Assembly: GCF_004327985.1 (NCBI RefSeq)
Contig: NZ_SJDL01000018.1
Coordinates: forward strand, 1-64,000
Reading direction: 5' to 3'
DNA from: Marinobacter halodurans
Lineage (GTDB): Bacteria; Pseudomonadota; Gammaproteobacteria; Pseudomonadales; Oleiphilaceae
Length of the DNA stretch: 64,000 bases
This document shows positions 29,125 to 38,187 of this stretch, one piece after another. The notes below the pieces were generated by a model. The model ran no database searches and had not been told where the DNA came from. It saw only the letters and a program-made list of their open reading frames with translations. The position numbers and the translations under genes are program-made. Each line of letters opens with the position of its first letter. Position 1 is the first letter of the stretch.

Positions 29125-30126
29125 TCAACCCGCCGTGCCGCGGGCTTCAATCTGATTGGGCTCGATCACCTCCAGATGGCGCTTCACCGCCAGCCAGGCG
29201 CCCATCCACCCCAACAGTACCGACACCGTCAGCAGGCCCAGGGTTCCATCCCAGGACAGGCCGCTCAGCTCAAATTCACTGCGGTACAGACTCGCCAGTC
29301 GCTGGACCGGACCACTCATCCACCACAGGGTCAACTGCAACAGGATGAAGGCCACGATACCGCCGCCGAGGCCATACCAGATGCCGGTATACAGGAACGG
29401 CCGCCGGACAAAGGCGTCGGTACCGCCCACCAGTTTGGCCACCAGGATCTCATCGCGCCGGTTTTCGATGGCCAGGCGGATGGTATTGCCGATCACCAGG
29501 ATCACCGCCGCCGCCAGCAACAGCCCCAATGCCCACACGCCCCGGCCCAGCAGGTCGGTGATGGTATTGAGCCGCTGCAGCCAGCCCAGATCCACTTGGA
29601 CCCGGGCCACGTCCTTCAGGTCTTCCAGCGCCACCATCAGCTTCTGCATGCCGATCTGGTTGCGGATGGACTCGTCCGGCGTCAGCAGCAGCGTATGCGG
29701 CAGCGGGTTTTCATCCAGGTAATCCAGTGCATCCGCCAGACCGGAAGACGCCCGGAATTCCTTCAGGGCCTCGTCCTTGGTGATCACGGTGACGTCGGTG
29801 ACGTCCGGCCGGCTGGCCACTTCGGCGCGCAGGCGACTCAGGTCATCGGTGGTCGCGGACTGATCCAGATAGACCGTGACGCGGGCCGTGCTCTCCCAAC
29901 CGGCGCTGACGCCCTGCAAACTGGTCAGCAACAGCAGCAGCCCTACCGGCAGCGCCAGCGCGATCCCCATGACCAACCAGGTCATCAGGCTGGCGACCGG
30001 TGCCCGCCACAGGCGCTCGGCGCTGTCACGGGCGGTCTTGCGATGGTGCAACAGGTAGCTGCCCAGCAGCTCCTTCCAGGCGGAACCTCTGGCAGCCGCG
30101 CCACGGGTCCGGCGTTCAGTGGCCAT
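29125..30126 (-). CDS. ftsX: Cell-division protein FtsX
   Basis: A 333-residue membrane protein with the FtsX pattern: a cytoplasmic N-terminus, a first helix near 48-68 (LVMGIALALPVGLLLLL), a large periplasmic domain with VTVYLDQSAT, and three more helices in the C-terminal half (VWALGLLLAAAVILVIGN and others). FtsX forms an ABC-type complex with FtsE at the septum and controls cell-wall hydrolases through periplasmic partners. Its start overlaps ftsE by 11 bp. Confidence 0.95.
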   Translation of the reverse strand: MATERRTRGAAARGSAWKELLGSYLLHHRKTARDSAERLWRAPVASLMTWLVMGIALALPVGLLLLLTSLQGVSAGWESTARVTVYLDQSATTDDLSRLRAEVASRPDVTDVTVITKDEALKEFRASSGLADALDYLDENPLPHTLLLTPDESIRNQIGMQKLMVALEDLKDVARVQVDLGWLQRLNTITDLLGRGVWALGLLLAAAVILVIGNTIRLAIENRRDEILVAKLVGGTDAFVRRPFLYTGIWYGLGGGIVAFILLQLTLWWMSGPVQRLASLYRSEFELSGLSWDGTLGLLTVSVLLGWMGAWLAVKRHLEVIEPNQIEARGTAG

Positions 30127-30808
30127 ACAGCGCCTCCTCGTCCGGCATGGCGTCGCCCGAGGTCAACTCGCCATTGCGCAGGGTGAGTACGCGCCGGCGC
30201 ATGTGCCGGATCAGGGCGATGTCGTGACTGGCGATCAGCACGGTGACGCCCACCTGACTGAACTGCTCGAACAAGTGCATGATGTCCGCCGACAGTTCCG
30301 GATCCAGGTTACCGGTGGGCTCATCCGCCAGCAGGAGCGGCGGCTTGTTGACCACGGCGCGGGCGATACCCACCCGCTGCTGCTCCCCGCCGGAGAGCTG
30401 GATCGGGTTCATCTTCTCTTTATTGAGCAGACCGACCTTGTCCAGCGACGCCCGCACCCGGCGGCCGATCTCGCGGTGCGGCACGCCGGTCACTTCCAGC
30501 GGCATGGCCACGTTATCGAAGACCGTGCGGTCGAAAAGGAGCTGGTGATTCTGGAACACGACGCCGATGTGGCGGCGGATGAAGGGAATCTGGCGGCGCG
30601 GCAACTGGTTCAGGCGCTGCCCCCCAACGACCACATTGCCGCCGGTGGGCCGCTCCATCAGCATGATGAGTTTGAGCAGGGTACTCTTGCCGGCGCCGGA
30701 ATGACCGGTCAGGAAAGCCAGCTCACCCCGGTCCATGGCGAAGCTCACCGCCTTCAGGGCCGTGTGCCCGCCTTCGTAGCGTTTGCTGACTTTCTCGAAC
30801 TGGATCAA
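30116..30808 (-). CDS. ftsE: Cell-division ATP-binding protein FtsE
   Basis: A 230-residue ABC ATPase. Walker [13 protein letters not shown], the signature LSGGEQQRV and Walker [13 protein letters not shown] are all intact, and the start [14 protein letters not shown] is typical of FtsE. It powers FtsX. The start codon is TTG (30806-30808) with AGGA 7-8 bp upstream; the family N-terminus leaves no better choice. Between ftsY and ftsX, this is the standard ftsYEX order. Confidence 0.95.
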   Translation of the reverse strand: MIQFEKVSKRYEGGHTALKAVSFAMDRGELAFLTGHSGAGKSTLLKLIMLMERPTGGNVVVGGQRLNQLPRRQIPFIRRHIGVVFQNHQLLFDRTVFDNVAMPLEVTGVPHREIGRRVRASLDKVGLLNKEKMNPIQLSGGEQQRVGIARAVVNKPPLLLADEPTGNLDPELSADIMHLFEQFSQVGVTVLIASHDIALIRHMRRRVLTLRNGELTSGDAMPDEEALYGH

Positions 30809-30883
30809 CTGCTTCGTCCTGTCTGGAAATACGTGCCCGGCCGGTCATCCAGGGACGACATCGTCGCCGGGGCACTCCCCCGT

Positions 30884-32080
30884 TTATTCGTCGAAAAGCG
30901 CCTCGACAAAGGATTCGGCCTCGAATGGTCGCAGGTCTTCGGCCTGCTCGCCCACACCGATATAGCGGATCGGCAGTTTCAGCTGGCGGGCCACGGCAAA
31001 GATAATACCGCCCTTGGCAGTGCCGTCGAGTTTGGTCAGGGTGATGCCACTCACGCCCACGGCCTGCTGGAACACCTGCGCCTGGCTCAGGGCATTCTGA
31101 CCGGTTCCGGCATCCAGTACCAGCATGACTTCGTGTGGGGCCGAGTCGTCCAGTTTCTTCATCACGCGGACGACCTTTTCCAACTCCGACATCAGGTTGT
31201 CCTTGTTCTGCAGGCGGCCCGCCGTATCGGCGATCACCACGTCCACACCCCGGGACTGGGCCGACTGCACCGCATCGTAGATGACCGAGGCGCTGTCGGC
31301 GCCGGTGTGCTGGGCCACCACCGGCACGTCGTTACGCTCACCCCAGACCTGCAACTGCTCCACGGCGGCCGCTCGGAAGGTGTCGCCGGCGGCCAGCATG
31401 ACGGATTTGCCCTCGGCCTTGAACTTGCGGGCCATCTTGCCGATGGTGGTGGTCTTGCCCACGCCATTGACGCCGACCACCAGCATTACGAACGGCTTCT
31501 TGCCGGTGTCGACGCTCAGCGGTTCGGTGCTGTCCACCAGCAGGCCCCGCAATTCGTTCTTCAGCGCCTCGCGTACCGCCTGGCCGTCCTTGAGCTGCTT
31601 GCGCTCCAGCTTGTCGGTCAGGGACTCGATGATCTCGGTGGTGGCGGTAATGCCCACATCCGCCGTCAGCAGGGTGGTCTCGATCTCCTCGAGCAGGTCC
31701 TCGTCCACCGACTTGCCGGCGCTGAACAGGTCGGAGAGACCGGACGTCAGGTTCGCGCGGGTCTTGCCCAGGCCGCTCTTGATGCGCTGGAAGACACTGG
31801 CGGACGTTTCCGCTTCCGGCTCGGGAGCCGGGGCCGGCTTCTCCGGTTCGGCAACCGGCTCAGGTGCGGCGGCCGGTGCCTCGGCCTCGACGGTTTCAGT
31901 GGCCGCCGGAGCTTCTCCGGCCGACGATGTTTCGGCGGGCGTGGCTCCGGCCTGGGGCCGGGGTTGACGCTGGGGAACGGCCTTGGGGCGCGGCAGCGCC
32001 CGACGGCGGTTCACCAGTTCCACGACAAATACAAGCACCAGCAGGACCAGAAGTCCTGTCATTATCCACTCTGCCTTCAT
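30884..32080 (-). CDS. ftsY: Signal-recognition-particle receptor FtsY
   Basis: A 398-residue SRP receptor GTPase. Its NG domain fills the C-terminal 300 residues: G1 [19 protein letters not shown], and [10 protein letters not shown], with [20 protein letters not shown] at the end. Between about 30 and 95 lies an acidic Ala-Pro-Glu linker. Residues 6-23 are a clear hydrophobic helix ([18 protein letters not shown]), so this FtsY seems to have its own membrane anchor, unlike E. coli FtsY. The ATG at 32078-32080 is chosen because upstream residues have no family match. Confidence 0.95.
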   Translation of the reverse strand: MKAEWIMTGLLVLLVLVFVVELVNRRRALPRPKAVPQRQPRPQAGATPAETSSAGEAPAATETVEAEAPAAAPEPVAEPEKPAPAPEPEAETSASVFQRIKSGLGKTRANLTSGLSDLFSAGKSVDEDLLEEIETTLLTADVGITATTEIIESLTDKLERKQLKDGQAVREALKNELRGLLVDSTEPLSVDTGKKPFVMLVVGVNGVGKTTTIGKMARKFKAEGKSVMLAAGDTFRAAAVEQLQVWGERNDVPVVAQHTGADSASVIYDAVQSAQSRGVDVVIADTAGRLQNKDNLMSELEKVVRVMKKLDDSAPHEVMLVLDAGTGQNALSQAQVFQQAVGVSGITLTKLDGTAKGGIIFAVARQLKLPIRYIGVGEQAEDLRPFEAESFVEALFDE

Positions 32081-32259
32081 CTTTGCAGTTCCGTCGGTCA
32101 AGAGGTGAGAAATCGAAGGTGTCACAACACCGGACGCGATGCCCGGGAACACGCCGTCAAAGCCGCGTATTCTAGCGACCCGACCAATGATCGTCCAAAT
32201 TGGCGGCGGTTTTGGGTAGACTGCGCGCATCAAAGCAACCGGCGGAGCAGTACACCACC

Positions 32260-32889
32260 ATGCCACGCAAGCCTAACCGAAAGAATGGCCGTCCCCCGGC
32301 CCGTCGCCGCGCCATCCAGGCTACCGTACAGGATACCGGTGAACTCCGTCTCATCGGCGGCGACTGGCGCAGCCGACGCCTGACCTTCCCAGCCGTTGGC
32401 GGCGTCCGCCCCACACCCTCACGGGTTCGCGAGACCCTGTTCAACTGGCTGATGCCGGTAGTGCCCGGCGCCCGCTGCCTGGACCTGTTCGCCGGTAGTG
32501 GCGTCCTGGGCCTGGAAGCACTGTCCCGCGGAGCCCGGGAAGCCGTTTTCGTGGATCATACCCGAGCCCTGTGCAATGCCCTGACGACCAACCTGGGCCT
32601 GCTCAACGCCGATACCGGCCGGGTACTCTGCCAGGACGTTGCCGGGTTTCTCTCCCAGGCTGCCGAAGCCCCTTTCGACCTGGTCCTGATGGATCCGCCG
32701 TTCCGGGAGAACTGGCTGGACCGGCTGATCCCGCTGATTGCCGACAACGGCTGGGTCGGCGAAGGCAGCTGGGTGTATATCGAACACGAGAGTGAGCGGC
32801 CACAGGTCGTCGTGCCGGCCAACTGGTCGCTGCATCGGGAGAAGGTCGCCGGACAGGTGTGCTACCGGCTCTATCAGGTCGGCGGATGA
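32260..32889 (+). CDS. rsmD: 16S rRNA (guanine966-N2)-methyltransferase RsmD
   Basis: A 209-residue SAM-dependent methyltransferase. The SAM motif DLFAGSGVLGLEALSRGA and the catalytic N-methylase motif LMDPPF are present, and LIGGDWRSRRLTFP, VRPTPSRVRETLFNWL are RsmD hallmarks. It methylates G966 of 16S rRNA. It is divergent from ftsY, as in many gammaproteobacteria. The ATG at 32260 is chosen for its GGAG upstream; the basic N-terminal tail (PRKPNRKNGRPPARRR) is likely to bind RNA. Confidence 0.93.
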   Translation: MPRKPNRKNGRPPARRRAIQATVQDTGELRLIGGDWRSRRLTFPAVGGVRPTPSRVRETLFNWLMPVVPGARCLDLFAGSGVLGLEALSRGAREAVFVDHTRALCNALTTNLGLLNADTGRVLCQDVAGFLSQAAEAPFDLVLMDPPFRENWLDRLIPLIADNGWVGEGSWVYIEHESERPQVVVPANWSLHREKVAGQVCYRLYQVGG

Positions 32890-32947
32890 TCCCGCACTGC
32901 GGTTCCGGCAGGCCCCGCTGAGGCAGTCTGCCGGAACCGCGCGCCGC

Positions 32948-34126
32948 TCAGATGGCCGGGCGCAGGGCGTAGGATTTCAGGTGTGCGGCGAAGTCTTCCA
33001 GGTAGCGGATGCCACTCTCTTCAGCCTCACGGCACCATTGGGCCAGCGCATGCAGCTTGTCCTGCGGCTTCAGGCCGCGCCGGCGCCACAGGGCCTGCAG
33101 TTCGTGGCTCTTATCGTAGATCTGGCGCAGCACAGCGTTGCGCTCCAGCAGCGATTCCAGCTTTTTCTGGTCATGCGGCTTGATCAGCGAACTCTCCCGC
33201 GACAGCAGCTTGCGGGCCCTGCTGTACAGCGGCTTGATGTCTTCTTCCATCACCTGCTTCTGCTGGCGCAGAACCGGCTCGAGCACACGCTTGCGATACT
33301 GGCGCATGATGTCGAACCGGTTGTTGGCAATCGCCTGCACGGTTTCCACATCCATATCCAGCTTGCCCGGTACGCGGTGGGCGATCGGGCGATAGCCTTT
33401 CGGCTTGGCCAGCCCGAAGAGCTGGAACAGGCGGATATAGCCCCAACCGATATCCACTTCGTACCAGCGACGCGACAGCTTGGACGAATTCGGATAGGTG
33501 TGGTGGTTGTTGTGCAGTTCCTCGCCGCCGATGATCAGCCCCCAGGGCACGATATTGCGGGCGTTGTCGCTGCACTCGAAGTTGCGGTAGCCGAAATAGT
33601 GGCCAATGCCGTTGATGACGCCGGCCGCCCAGACCGGAATCCACATCATCTGCAACGCCCAGATCCAGATACCGTTGACGCCGAACAGCGCCAGGTCGAT
33701 CACCGCCATCAGCACGATGCCCAGCATGCGGTGAGGCGTGTAGATCTTGCGCTCCACCCAGTCTTCCGGCGTGCGCTGGCCGAAGCGTGCGAGGGTCTCC
33801 GGGGTGGCGGCTTCCTGGTACAGCTCGGCGCCTTCGGCCAACACCTTTTTCAGGCCTTTCACCACCGGGCTGTGGGGATCGTCTTCCGTCTCGCAGGTCG
33901 CGTGGTGCTTGCGGTGGATGGCGGTCCATTCCTTGGTGTTCTGGCCGGTGGTCAGCCACAGCCAGAAGCGGAAGAAATGCGCCAGCACCGGATGCAGGTC
34001 CAGCGAGTTGTGCGCTGAATGCCGGTGCAGGTAGAGCGTCACACTGACGATGGTCACGTGCGTGAGTCCCAGGACGACCAGAACCAGCTGCCACGCCGGC
34101 AGGTCCAGGAGACCGTTGTACCACAT
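32948..34126 (-). CDS. desA: Membrane fatty-acid delta-9 desaturase (DesA-like)
   Basis: A 392-residue di-iron membrane desaturase. Its three histidine boxes are HRHSAH (34-39), HRKHH (71-75) and HNNHH (205-209), with hydrophobic helices around them. It matches the Pseudomonas-type aerobic desaturases that put a double bond into acyl chains, so it adjusts membrane fluidity. The C-terminal 130 residues form a charged helical tail. GAGGAAA lies 7 bp before the ATG. A 20-bp palindrome lies 180 bp upstream and may be an operator. Whether the substrate is phospholipid or acyl-CoA is not shown by sequence. Confidence 0.9.
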   Translation of the reverse strand: MWYNGLLDLPAWQLVLVVLGLTHVTIVSVTLYLHRHSAHNSLDLHPVLAHFFRFWLWLTTGQNTKEWTAIHRKHHATCETEDDPHSPVVKGLKKVLAEGAELYQEAATPETLARFGQRTPEDWVERKIYTPHRMLGIVLMAVIDLALFGVNGIWIWALQMMWIPVWAAGVINGIGHYFGYRNFECSDNARNIVPWGLIIGGEELHNNHHTYPNSSKLSRRWYEVDIGWGYIRLFQLFGLAKPKGYRPIAHRVPGKLDMDVETVQAIANNRFDIMRQYRKRVLEPVLRQQKQVMEEDIKPLYSRARKLLSRESSLIKPHDQKKLESLLERNAVLRQIYDKSHELQALWRRRGLKPQDKLHALAQWCREAEESGIRYLEDFAAHLKSYALRPAI

Positions 34127-34304
34127 AGGATGTTTCCTCGAAGAAATAACGCGGGCGAAAAGACGATCCGTATCTCTCCGCGATGGAACCTGACAAATCC
34201 GAGACCGTGCGAAAGCGCGCCAAACGCCTTTGTCTCCGCACCGTCTCGCGCTCAGGAGCCTTTCTTATACTGCCTATTTGAGGAACTCCTGGACGTTCGC
34301 AGTC

Positions 34305-34324
34305 TAGCGTACAGCTGTAAGCTA
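34305..34324. promoter_or_regulatory. 20-bp palindrome upstream of the desaturase
   Basis: The site is TAGC-G-TACAGCTGTA-A-GCTA: palindromic at 18 of 20 positions, with a 10-bp perfect centre. It is about 180 bp before desA and 170 bp before mutM. Its size and symmetry suit a TetR- or FadR-like dimer. In Pseudomonas, acyl-CoA-sensing DesT controls a desaturase, but the bound protein here is not known. Confidence 0.45.
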
Positions 34325-34495
34325 CAACAAGCCTCGCAGCCCAATCCATGTCTATTTTGTGACCAGTCGCGAGTGTTTGTAAGTCTCGATTACAGTCGGT
34401 ACGAAAAGCCGGCCATGGGGCACCCGGGCGTTTGACTTCCCGCCCCCGTAGGCGACAATCCGCATCCTGAACTGCCCGTGACCGAGGAGTCGACC

Positions 34496-35311
34496 TTGCC
34501 TGAACTGCCCGAAGTGGAAACCACCCGACGCGGTATTGCCCCTTTCCTGGAAAACCGGGTGATCCGCAGTGCCCGGGTGCACGAGCCACGCCTGCGCTGG
34601 CCGATTCCCGACGATCTGGCCCAGCGTCTGACCGGCGCTACACCGCGGCAGGTAGACCGGCGCGCCAAGTACCTGCTGGTGCGGTTCGACGACGGTACGC
34701 TGATGATCCACCTGGGCATGTCCGGCAGCCTGCGCATCGTCAACGACGGCTCCCCCCGCCTGACCCACGACCACGTGGAACTGGACCTGGGCGACGACCA
34801 GTGGCTGCGCTACAACGATCCACGCCGGTTCGGCGCCTGGCTGTGGAGCGACGATCCCGAGGCCCACCCCCTGATCAGCCACCTCGGCCCGGAACCGCTG
34901 GATCCGGTGGCGTTTACCGGTCATCAGCTCTACCGCCAGTCACGCGGTCGCAGCACCGCCATCAAATCCTTCATCATGGACAGCCGGATCGTGGTCGGCG
35001 TGGGAAACATTTACGCCAACGAGGCGCTCCACATGGCCGGCATCCATCCCGGGCGGGCGGCCGGTCGAGTCGGACGGGACCGCATGGTGCGCCTGGTGGA
35101 AGCGATCCGGGAGATCCTCACCGCGGCCATCCTGATGGGCGGCACCACGCTGCGGGATTTCGTCAACAGCGACGGCAAGCCCGGCTACTTCGCCCAGTCC
35201 CTCAATGTCTACGGGCGTGGCGGCCAGCCCTGCCGCCAGTGCGACACGCCGTTGAAGGAAATTCGCCTGGGGCAGCGATCGACGGTCTTCTGTCCGCGCT
35301 GCCAGCACTGA
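34496..35311 (+). CDS. mutM: Formamidopyrimidine-DNA glycosylase MutM
   Basis: A 271-residue base-excision repair enzyme that removes 8-oxoguanine and cuts the strand. The catalytic residue is the proline exposed after the first Met is removed, then Glu (MPELPEVE). This fixes the start at TTG 34496-34498, with GAGGAG 6 bp upstream; a longer GTG start at 34478 would bury the proline and is rejected. The lysine of RRAKYLLVRFDDG and the C-terminal zinc finger (CRQC ... CPRC) are intact. Confidence 0.96.
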   Translation: MPELPEVETTRRGIAPFLENRVIRSARVHEPRLRWPIPDDLAQRLTGATPRQVDRRAKYLLVRFDDGTLMIHLGMSGSLRIVNDGSPRLTHDHVELDLGDDQWLRYNDPRRFGAWLWSDDPEAHPLISHLGPEPLDPVAFTGHQLYRQSRGRSTAIKSFIMDSRIVVGVGNIYANEALHMAGIHPGRAAGRVGRDRMVRLVEAIREILTAAILMGGTTLRDFVNSDGKPGYFAQSLNVYGRGGQPCRQCDTPLKEIRLGQRSTVFCPRCQH

Positions 35312-35458
35312 GTCGCCGTTCGTGACACGGCACACCGGGTGACACAAAAGCGTTTGAAATCACCGCCCCTTGAGCCATAGTTACTGCATCCGAACCAGAA
35401 AACCGGCGTCCCGCCCGGATGGCCGGACGGCATTCCGGCCTTTTCAGGAGAAACAGCA

Positions 35459-35785
35459 ATGTCCAAGTTGGCGCGTACCTTTGTCATGACCCTGGCCGTC
35501 AGCCTGATGGCCTTTTCCTCGTTGAGCTATGCCAATCCGGTCGAGGAGAAACCCTCCGCCTTTGCAATGACGGCCGATGCCCTGTTTGCCCGCCCCATGC
35601 TGCTGGCCACGACGATCGTGGGTGGCGCCGTCTATGTGGTCTCGCTGCCATTCTCCCTGTTGGGCGGCAACGCCAAGGAAGCCGGCCAGACGCTGTTCCT
35701 GGGACCGGCGGAGGCCACGTTTGTCCGCTGCCTCGGCTGCACCCAGTCCGGCCGCAAGCAGGAGACCGTCAGCAGCACCGAGTAA
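35459..35785 (+). CDS. Small exported or membrane hypothetical protein
   Basis: A 108-residue protein. Residues 1-25 are a signal peptide (cut near SYA-NP). A second hydrophobic helix lies near 48-68 (LLATTIVGGAVYVVSLPFSL). Conserved-looking elements are ARP, PFSLLGG and RCLGC near the C-terminus. Related proteins are known in pseudomonads as small proteins of unknown role. GGAG lies 9 bp upstream of the ATG. It stands alone between mutM and yrfG. Confidence 0.65.
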   Translation: MSKLARTFVMTLAVSLMAFSSLSYANPVEEKPSAFAMTADALFARPMLLATTIVGGAVYVVSLPFSLLGGNAKEAGQTLFLGPAEATFVRCLGCTQSGRKQETVSSTE

Positions 35786-35865
35786 CGTCGCGGCAAGGCC
35801 TTATTGCCCCAGCCCGCGATCTGCGTCAGGCTTGAGTATCATTCTCTGATACCGGGCCTGCCGCC

Positions 35866-36546
35866 ATGATCGACTGGTCAGCACTGGACACCGTGTTCCT
35901 GGACATGGACGGAACACTGCTGGACCTGCATTTCGACAGCCATTTCTGGCTCGACCACCTGCCCCGCCGCTACGCCGAACTCAAGTCCATGAGTCATGAG
36001 GCGGCGCGCGAGCACATCATTCCCCAGATCGAATCCGAGAAAGGGTCACTGCAGTGGTACTGCGTGGACTACTGGAGCGATCGCCTGGATGTGGACATTA
36101 CCGCCCTCAAGCTCGAAGTGGCCGATCGCATCGACTACCGCCCCCACGCGGAATCGTTCATGGGCGCGCTGCGCGAGAGCGGTCGCCGCAGCGTGATCGT
36201 CACCAACTGCCACCCCAAACCGCTGGCCCTGAAACTTGAAAAAACCGGCCTCGACCGCCATGTCGATCGGATCCTGTCGACCCACGACTTCGGGCGCCCC
36301 AAAGAGGACATCCGGTTCTGGGCCGATCTGGCAGCGGTCGAGCCCTATCGGGCCGAACGCACGCTGATGGTGGACGACAATCTGTCGGTCCTGGCCAGCG
36401 CCCGGCAAGCCGGCATTGGCCAGCAGCTGGCCATCCTGGCGCCCGACAGCCGGGAACCGGTGCGCGCGGCCCATGTCGGCACACCGTCGATTGCTCACTT
36501 TGATGAAATCCTGGCGGATATTTCACCCGTCCCCATGCCGGGTTGA
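35866..36546 (+). CDS. yrfG: GMP/IMP nucleotidase (HAD family)
   Basis: A 226-residue HAD phosphatase. Motif I is VFLDMDGTLLD (10-20), motif II SVIVTNCHP and motif IV LMVDDNLSVL. The YrfG-type sequence DLHFDSHFWLDHLPRRYA follows motif I. YrfG dephosphorylates purine nucleotides. Upstream of hslR and hslO is its normal place in gammaproteobacteria. Confidence 0.9.
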   Translation: MIDWSALDTVFLDMDGTLLDLHFDSHFWLDHLPRRYAELKSMSHEAAREHIIPQIESEKGSLQWYCVDYWSDRLDVDITALKLEVADRIDYRPHAESFMGALRESGRRSVIVTNCHPKPLALKLEKTGLDRHVDRILSTHDFGRPKEDIRFWADLAAVEPYRAERTLMVDDNLSVLASARQAGIGQQLAILAPDSREPVRAAHVGTPSIAHFDEILADISPVPMPG

Positions 36547-36615
36547 TCGCGTTATAATCAAGTAAGGATCGTCGGCGGGCACACCGACACAGATACACCC
36601 GGCAACCGGAGCATC

Positions 36616-37020
36616 ATGAGTTCAGCAGAAACCAATGACCGGGTGCGGCTCGACAAGTGGCTCTGGGCCGCACGCTTCTACAAGACCCGAACCATCGCCA
36701 AGGAAGCCATCGAAGGCGGCAAGGTTCATTACAACAGTCAGCGCACCAAGCCGGGTAAACCGGTGGAGGTGGGCGCGCGGCTGCGGCTGAGACTGGGTCA
36801 TCAGGAAAAGGAAGTCATTGTCGACGACATCAGCGACCGTCGGCGCGCGGCTCCGGAAGCGCAGAAGCTCTACCACGAGACCGCGGAGAGCGAGAAGAAG
36901 CGCGAAGAGATCGCCTGGCAGCGCAAGACCATGCAGGCCGCCCAGTTGCCACCGGCACGGCGCCCGACCAAGAAAGATCGCCGGGACTTGCAGCGTTTCC
37001 GGGATCAGCACGGGCTCTGA
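36616..37020 (+). CDS. hslR: Ribosome-associated heat-shock protein HslR (Hsp15)
   Basis: A 134-residue S4-domain RNA-binding protein. The S4 core is RLDKWLWAARFYKTRTIAKE plus GGKVHYNSQRTKPGKPV, and the C-terminal tail is strongly basic (RRPTKKDRRDLQRF). Hsp15 binds 50S subunits that carry a stalled nascent chain and helps to recycle them. It lies 52 bp before hslO. Confidence 0.93.
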   Translation: MSSAETNDRVRLDKWLWAARFYKTRTIAKEAIEGGKVHYNSQRTKPGKPVEVGARLRLRLGHQEKEVIVDDISDRRRAAPEAQKLYHETAESEKKREEIAWQRKTMQAAQLPPARRPTKKDRRDLQRFRDQHGL

Positions 37021-37072
37021 CAGCAATCATTTGACGCCTTTTACCCCCTACTCAAGATGAGGTCTTGATTCC

Positions 37073-37924
37073 ATGGCATTGGACGACCAGTTCCAACGAT
37101 TCCTTTTTGAAGACAGCCAGGTCCGCGGCGAGTGGGTCCGCCTGTCCGGCAGCTTCCAGGAGATCATCTCCCAGTCCGCCTACCCCGAGCGCATCCAGCA
37201 CCTGCTGGGGGAAACCCTGGCGGCCAGCGTGCTGCTGTCCGGCACCCTCAAGTTTGAAGGGACCCTGTCCATCCAGGCCCAGGGCGAAGGTCCGGTCCGC
37301 ATGCTGATGGCCGAATGCAGTCACGACCGCGCGATTCGCGGCATTGCCCGCTACGACACCCAGCCGGCCGGCGAGAGCCTCGACGAGCTGCTGGGCGAAG
37401 GCCGCATGGCGATCACCATCACCCCGGACCAGGGCCAGCGCTACCAGGGTGTGGTGCCGCGGGAGCACGACAACCTGTCGGCCTGTCTGGAAGAGTATTT
37501 CGAGCGTTCGGAGCAGATCGACACCCGTCTGTTCCTGTTTGCCGACGGCGAACAGGCCGCCGGCCTCATGCTGCAGCGCCTGCCGGGCGACAAGGCGCTG
37601 GACGACGACCTGTGGCAGCGCGTCGGTCACCTGGCCAGCACCGTCAAGGCGGATGAAATGCTCGGACTGGACAGCCAGACCGTCCTGAATCGCCTGTTCC
37701 ACGAAGAAACCCTGCGTGTGTTCGATTCGGAAACGGTGCGCTTCCAGTGCAGCTGCTCGAGGGAGCGGACACTGGCGGCACTGGAATCCGTCGGCCAGGA
37801 CGAGTGCTACAGCATTCTCGATGAGCAGGAGACCATCGAAATGGACTGCCAGTTCTGTCACGCGCAGTACCGCTTCGACCGCAACGATATCGACCAGCTG
37901 TTCCATGGCCACTCGCTGCACTGA
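37073..37924 (+). CDS. hslO: Redox-regulated chaperone Hsp33
   Basis: A 283-residue Hsp33. The four redox-switch cysteines are C226-S-C228 and C259-Q-F-C262, which bind zinc when reduced and form disulfides under oxidative stress, switching the holdase on. The N-terminal domain has LLGETLAASVLLSGTLKFEG and ALDDDLWQRVGHLASTVKADE. A possible terminator hairpin is at 38020-38056. Confidence 0.95.
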   Translation: MALDDQFQRFLFEDSQVRGEWVRLSGSFQEIISQSAYPERIQHLLGETLAASVLLSGTLKFEGTLSIQAQGEGPVRMLMAECSHDRAIRGIARYDTQPAGESLDELLGEGRMAITITPDQGQRYQGVVPREHDNLSACLEEYFERSEQIDTRLFLFADGEQAAGLMLQRLPGDKALDDDLWQRVGHLASTVKADEMLGLDSQTVLNRLFHEETLRVFDSETVRFQCSCSRERTLAALESVGQDECYSILDEQETIEMDCQFCHAQYRFDRNDIDQLFHGHSLH

Positions 37925-38019
37925 TCACGGCAGGCTGAACCCCATCGAATCCGCCTGTTGCGGAATGTAACAAAACCGTTGCAAACCGGCTCCCCAAAGT
38001 TGTGCAAATTGGCCGTAAA

Positions 38020-38056
38020 GCCCTCAACCATGCACCTTTGAGGGCAGTCGTTTTTT
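38020..38056 (+). terminator. Hairpin after hslO
   Basis: Arms GCCCTCAA (38020-38027) and TTGAGGGC (38038-38045) with a 10-nt loop, then AGTCG and six T. The 5-nt offset to the T-run makes it imperfect. A CATAAT -10-like element for pckA follows at 38071-38076. Confidence 0.55.
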
Positions 38057-38187
38057 AAGCAGGTCTCTGGCATAATAGCGCGCCTGTGCGAACCCGATTG
38101 TTCATAAAACCGTCAGTTTCTGAGCCGGGCCGTTCCCGGGACGACGTCGGATCGAACAATGCCGAAACCACCTAGGGCGAGGTTGAA

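Noticed and set aside
38048-38076. A pckA promoter using CATAAT
   Set aside because: The -10 is fair but the matching -35 (TCGTTT at 17 bp) is poor, so it is only mentioned with the preceding hairpin.
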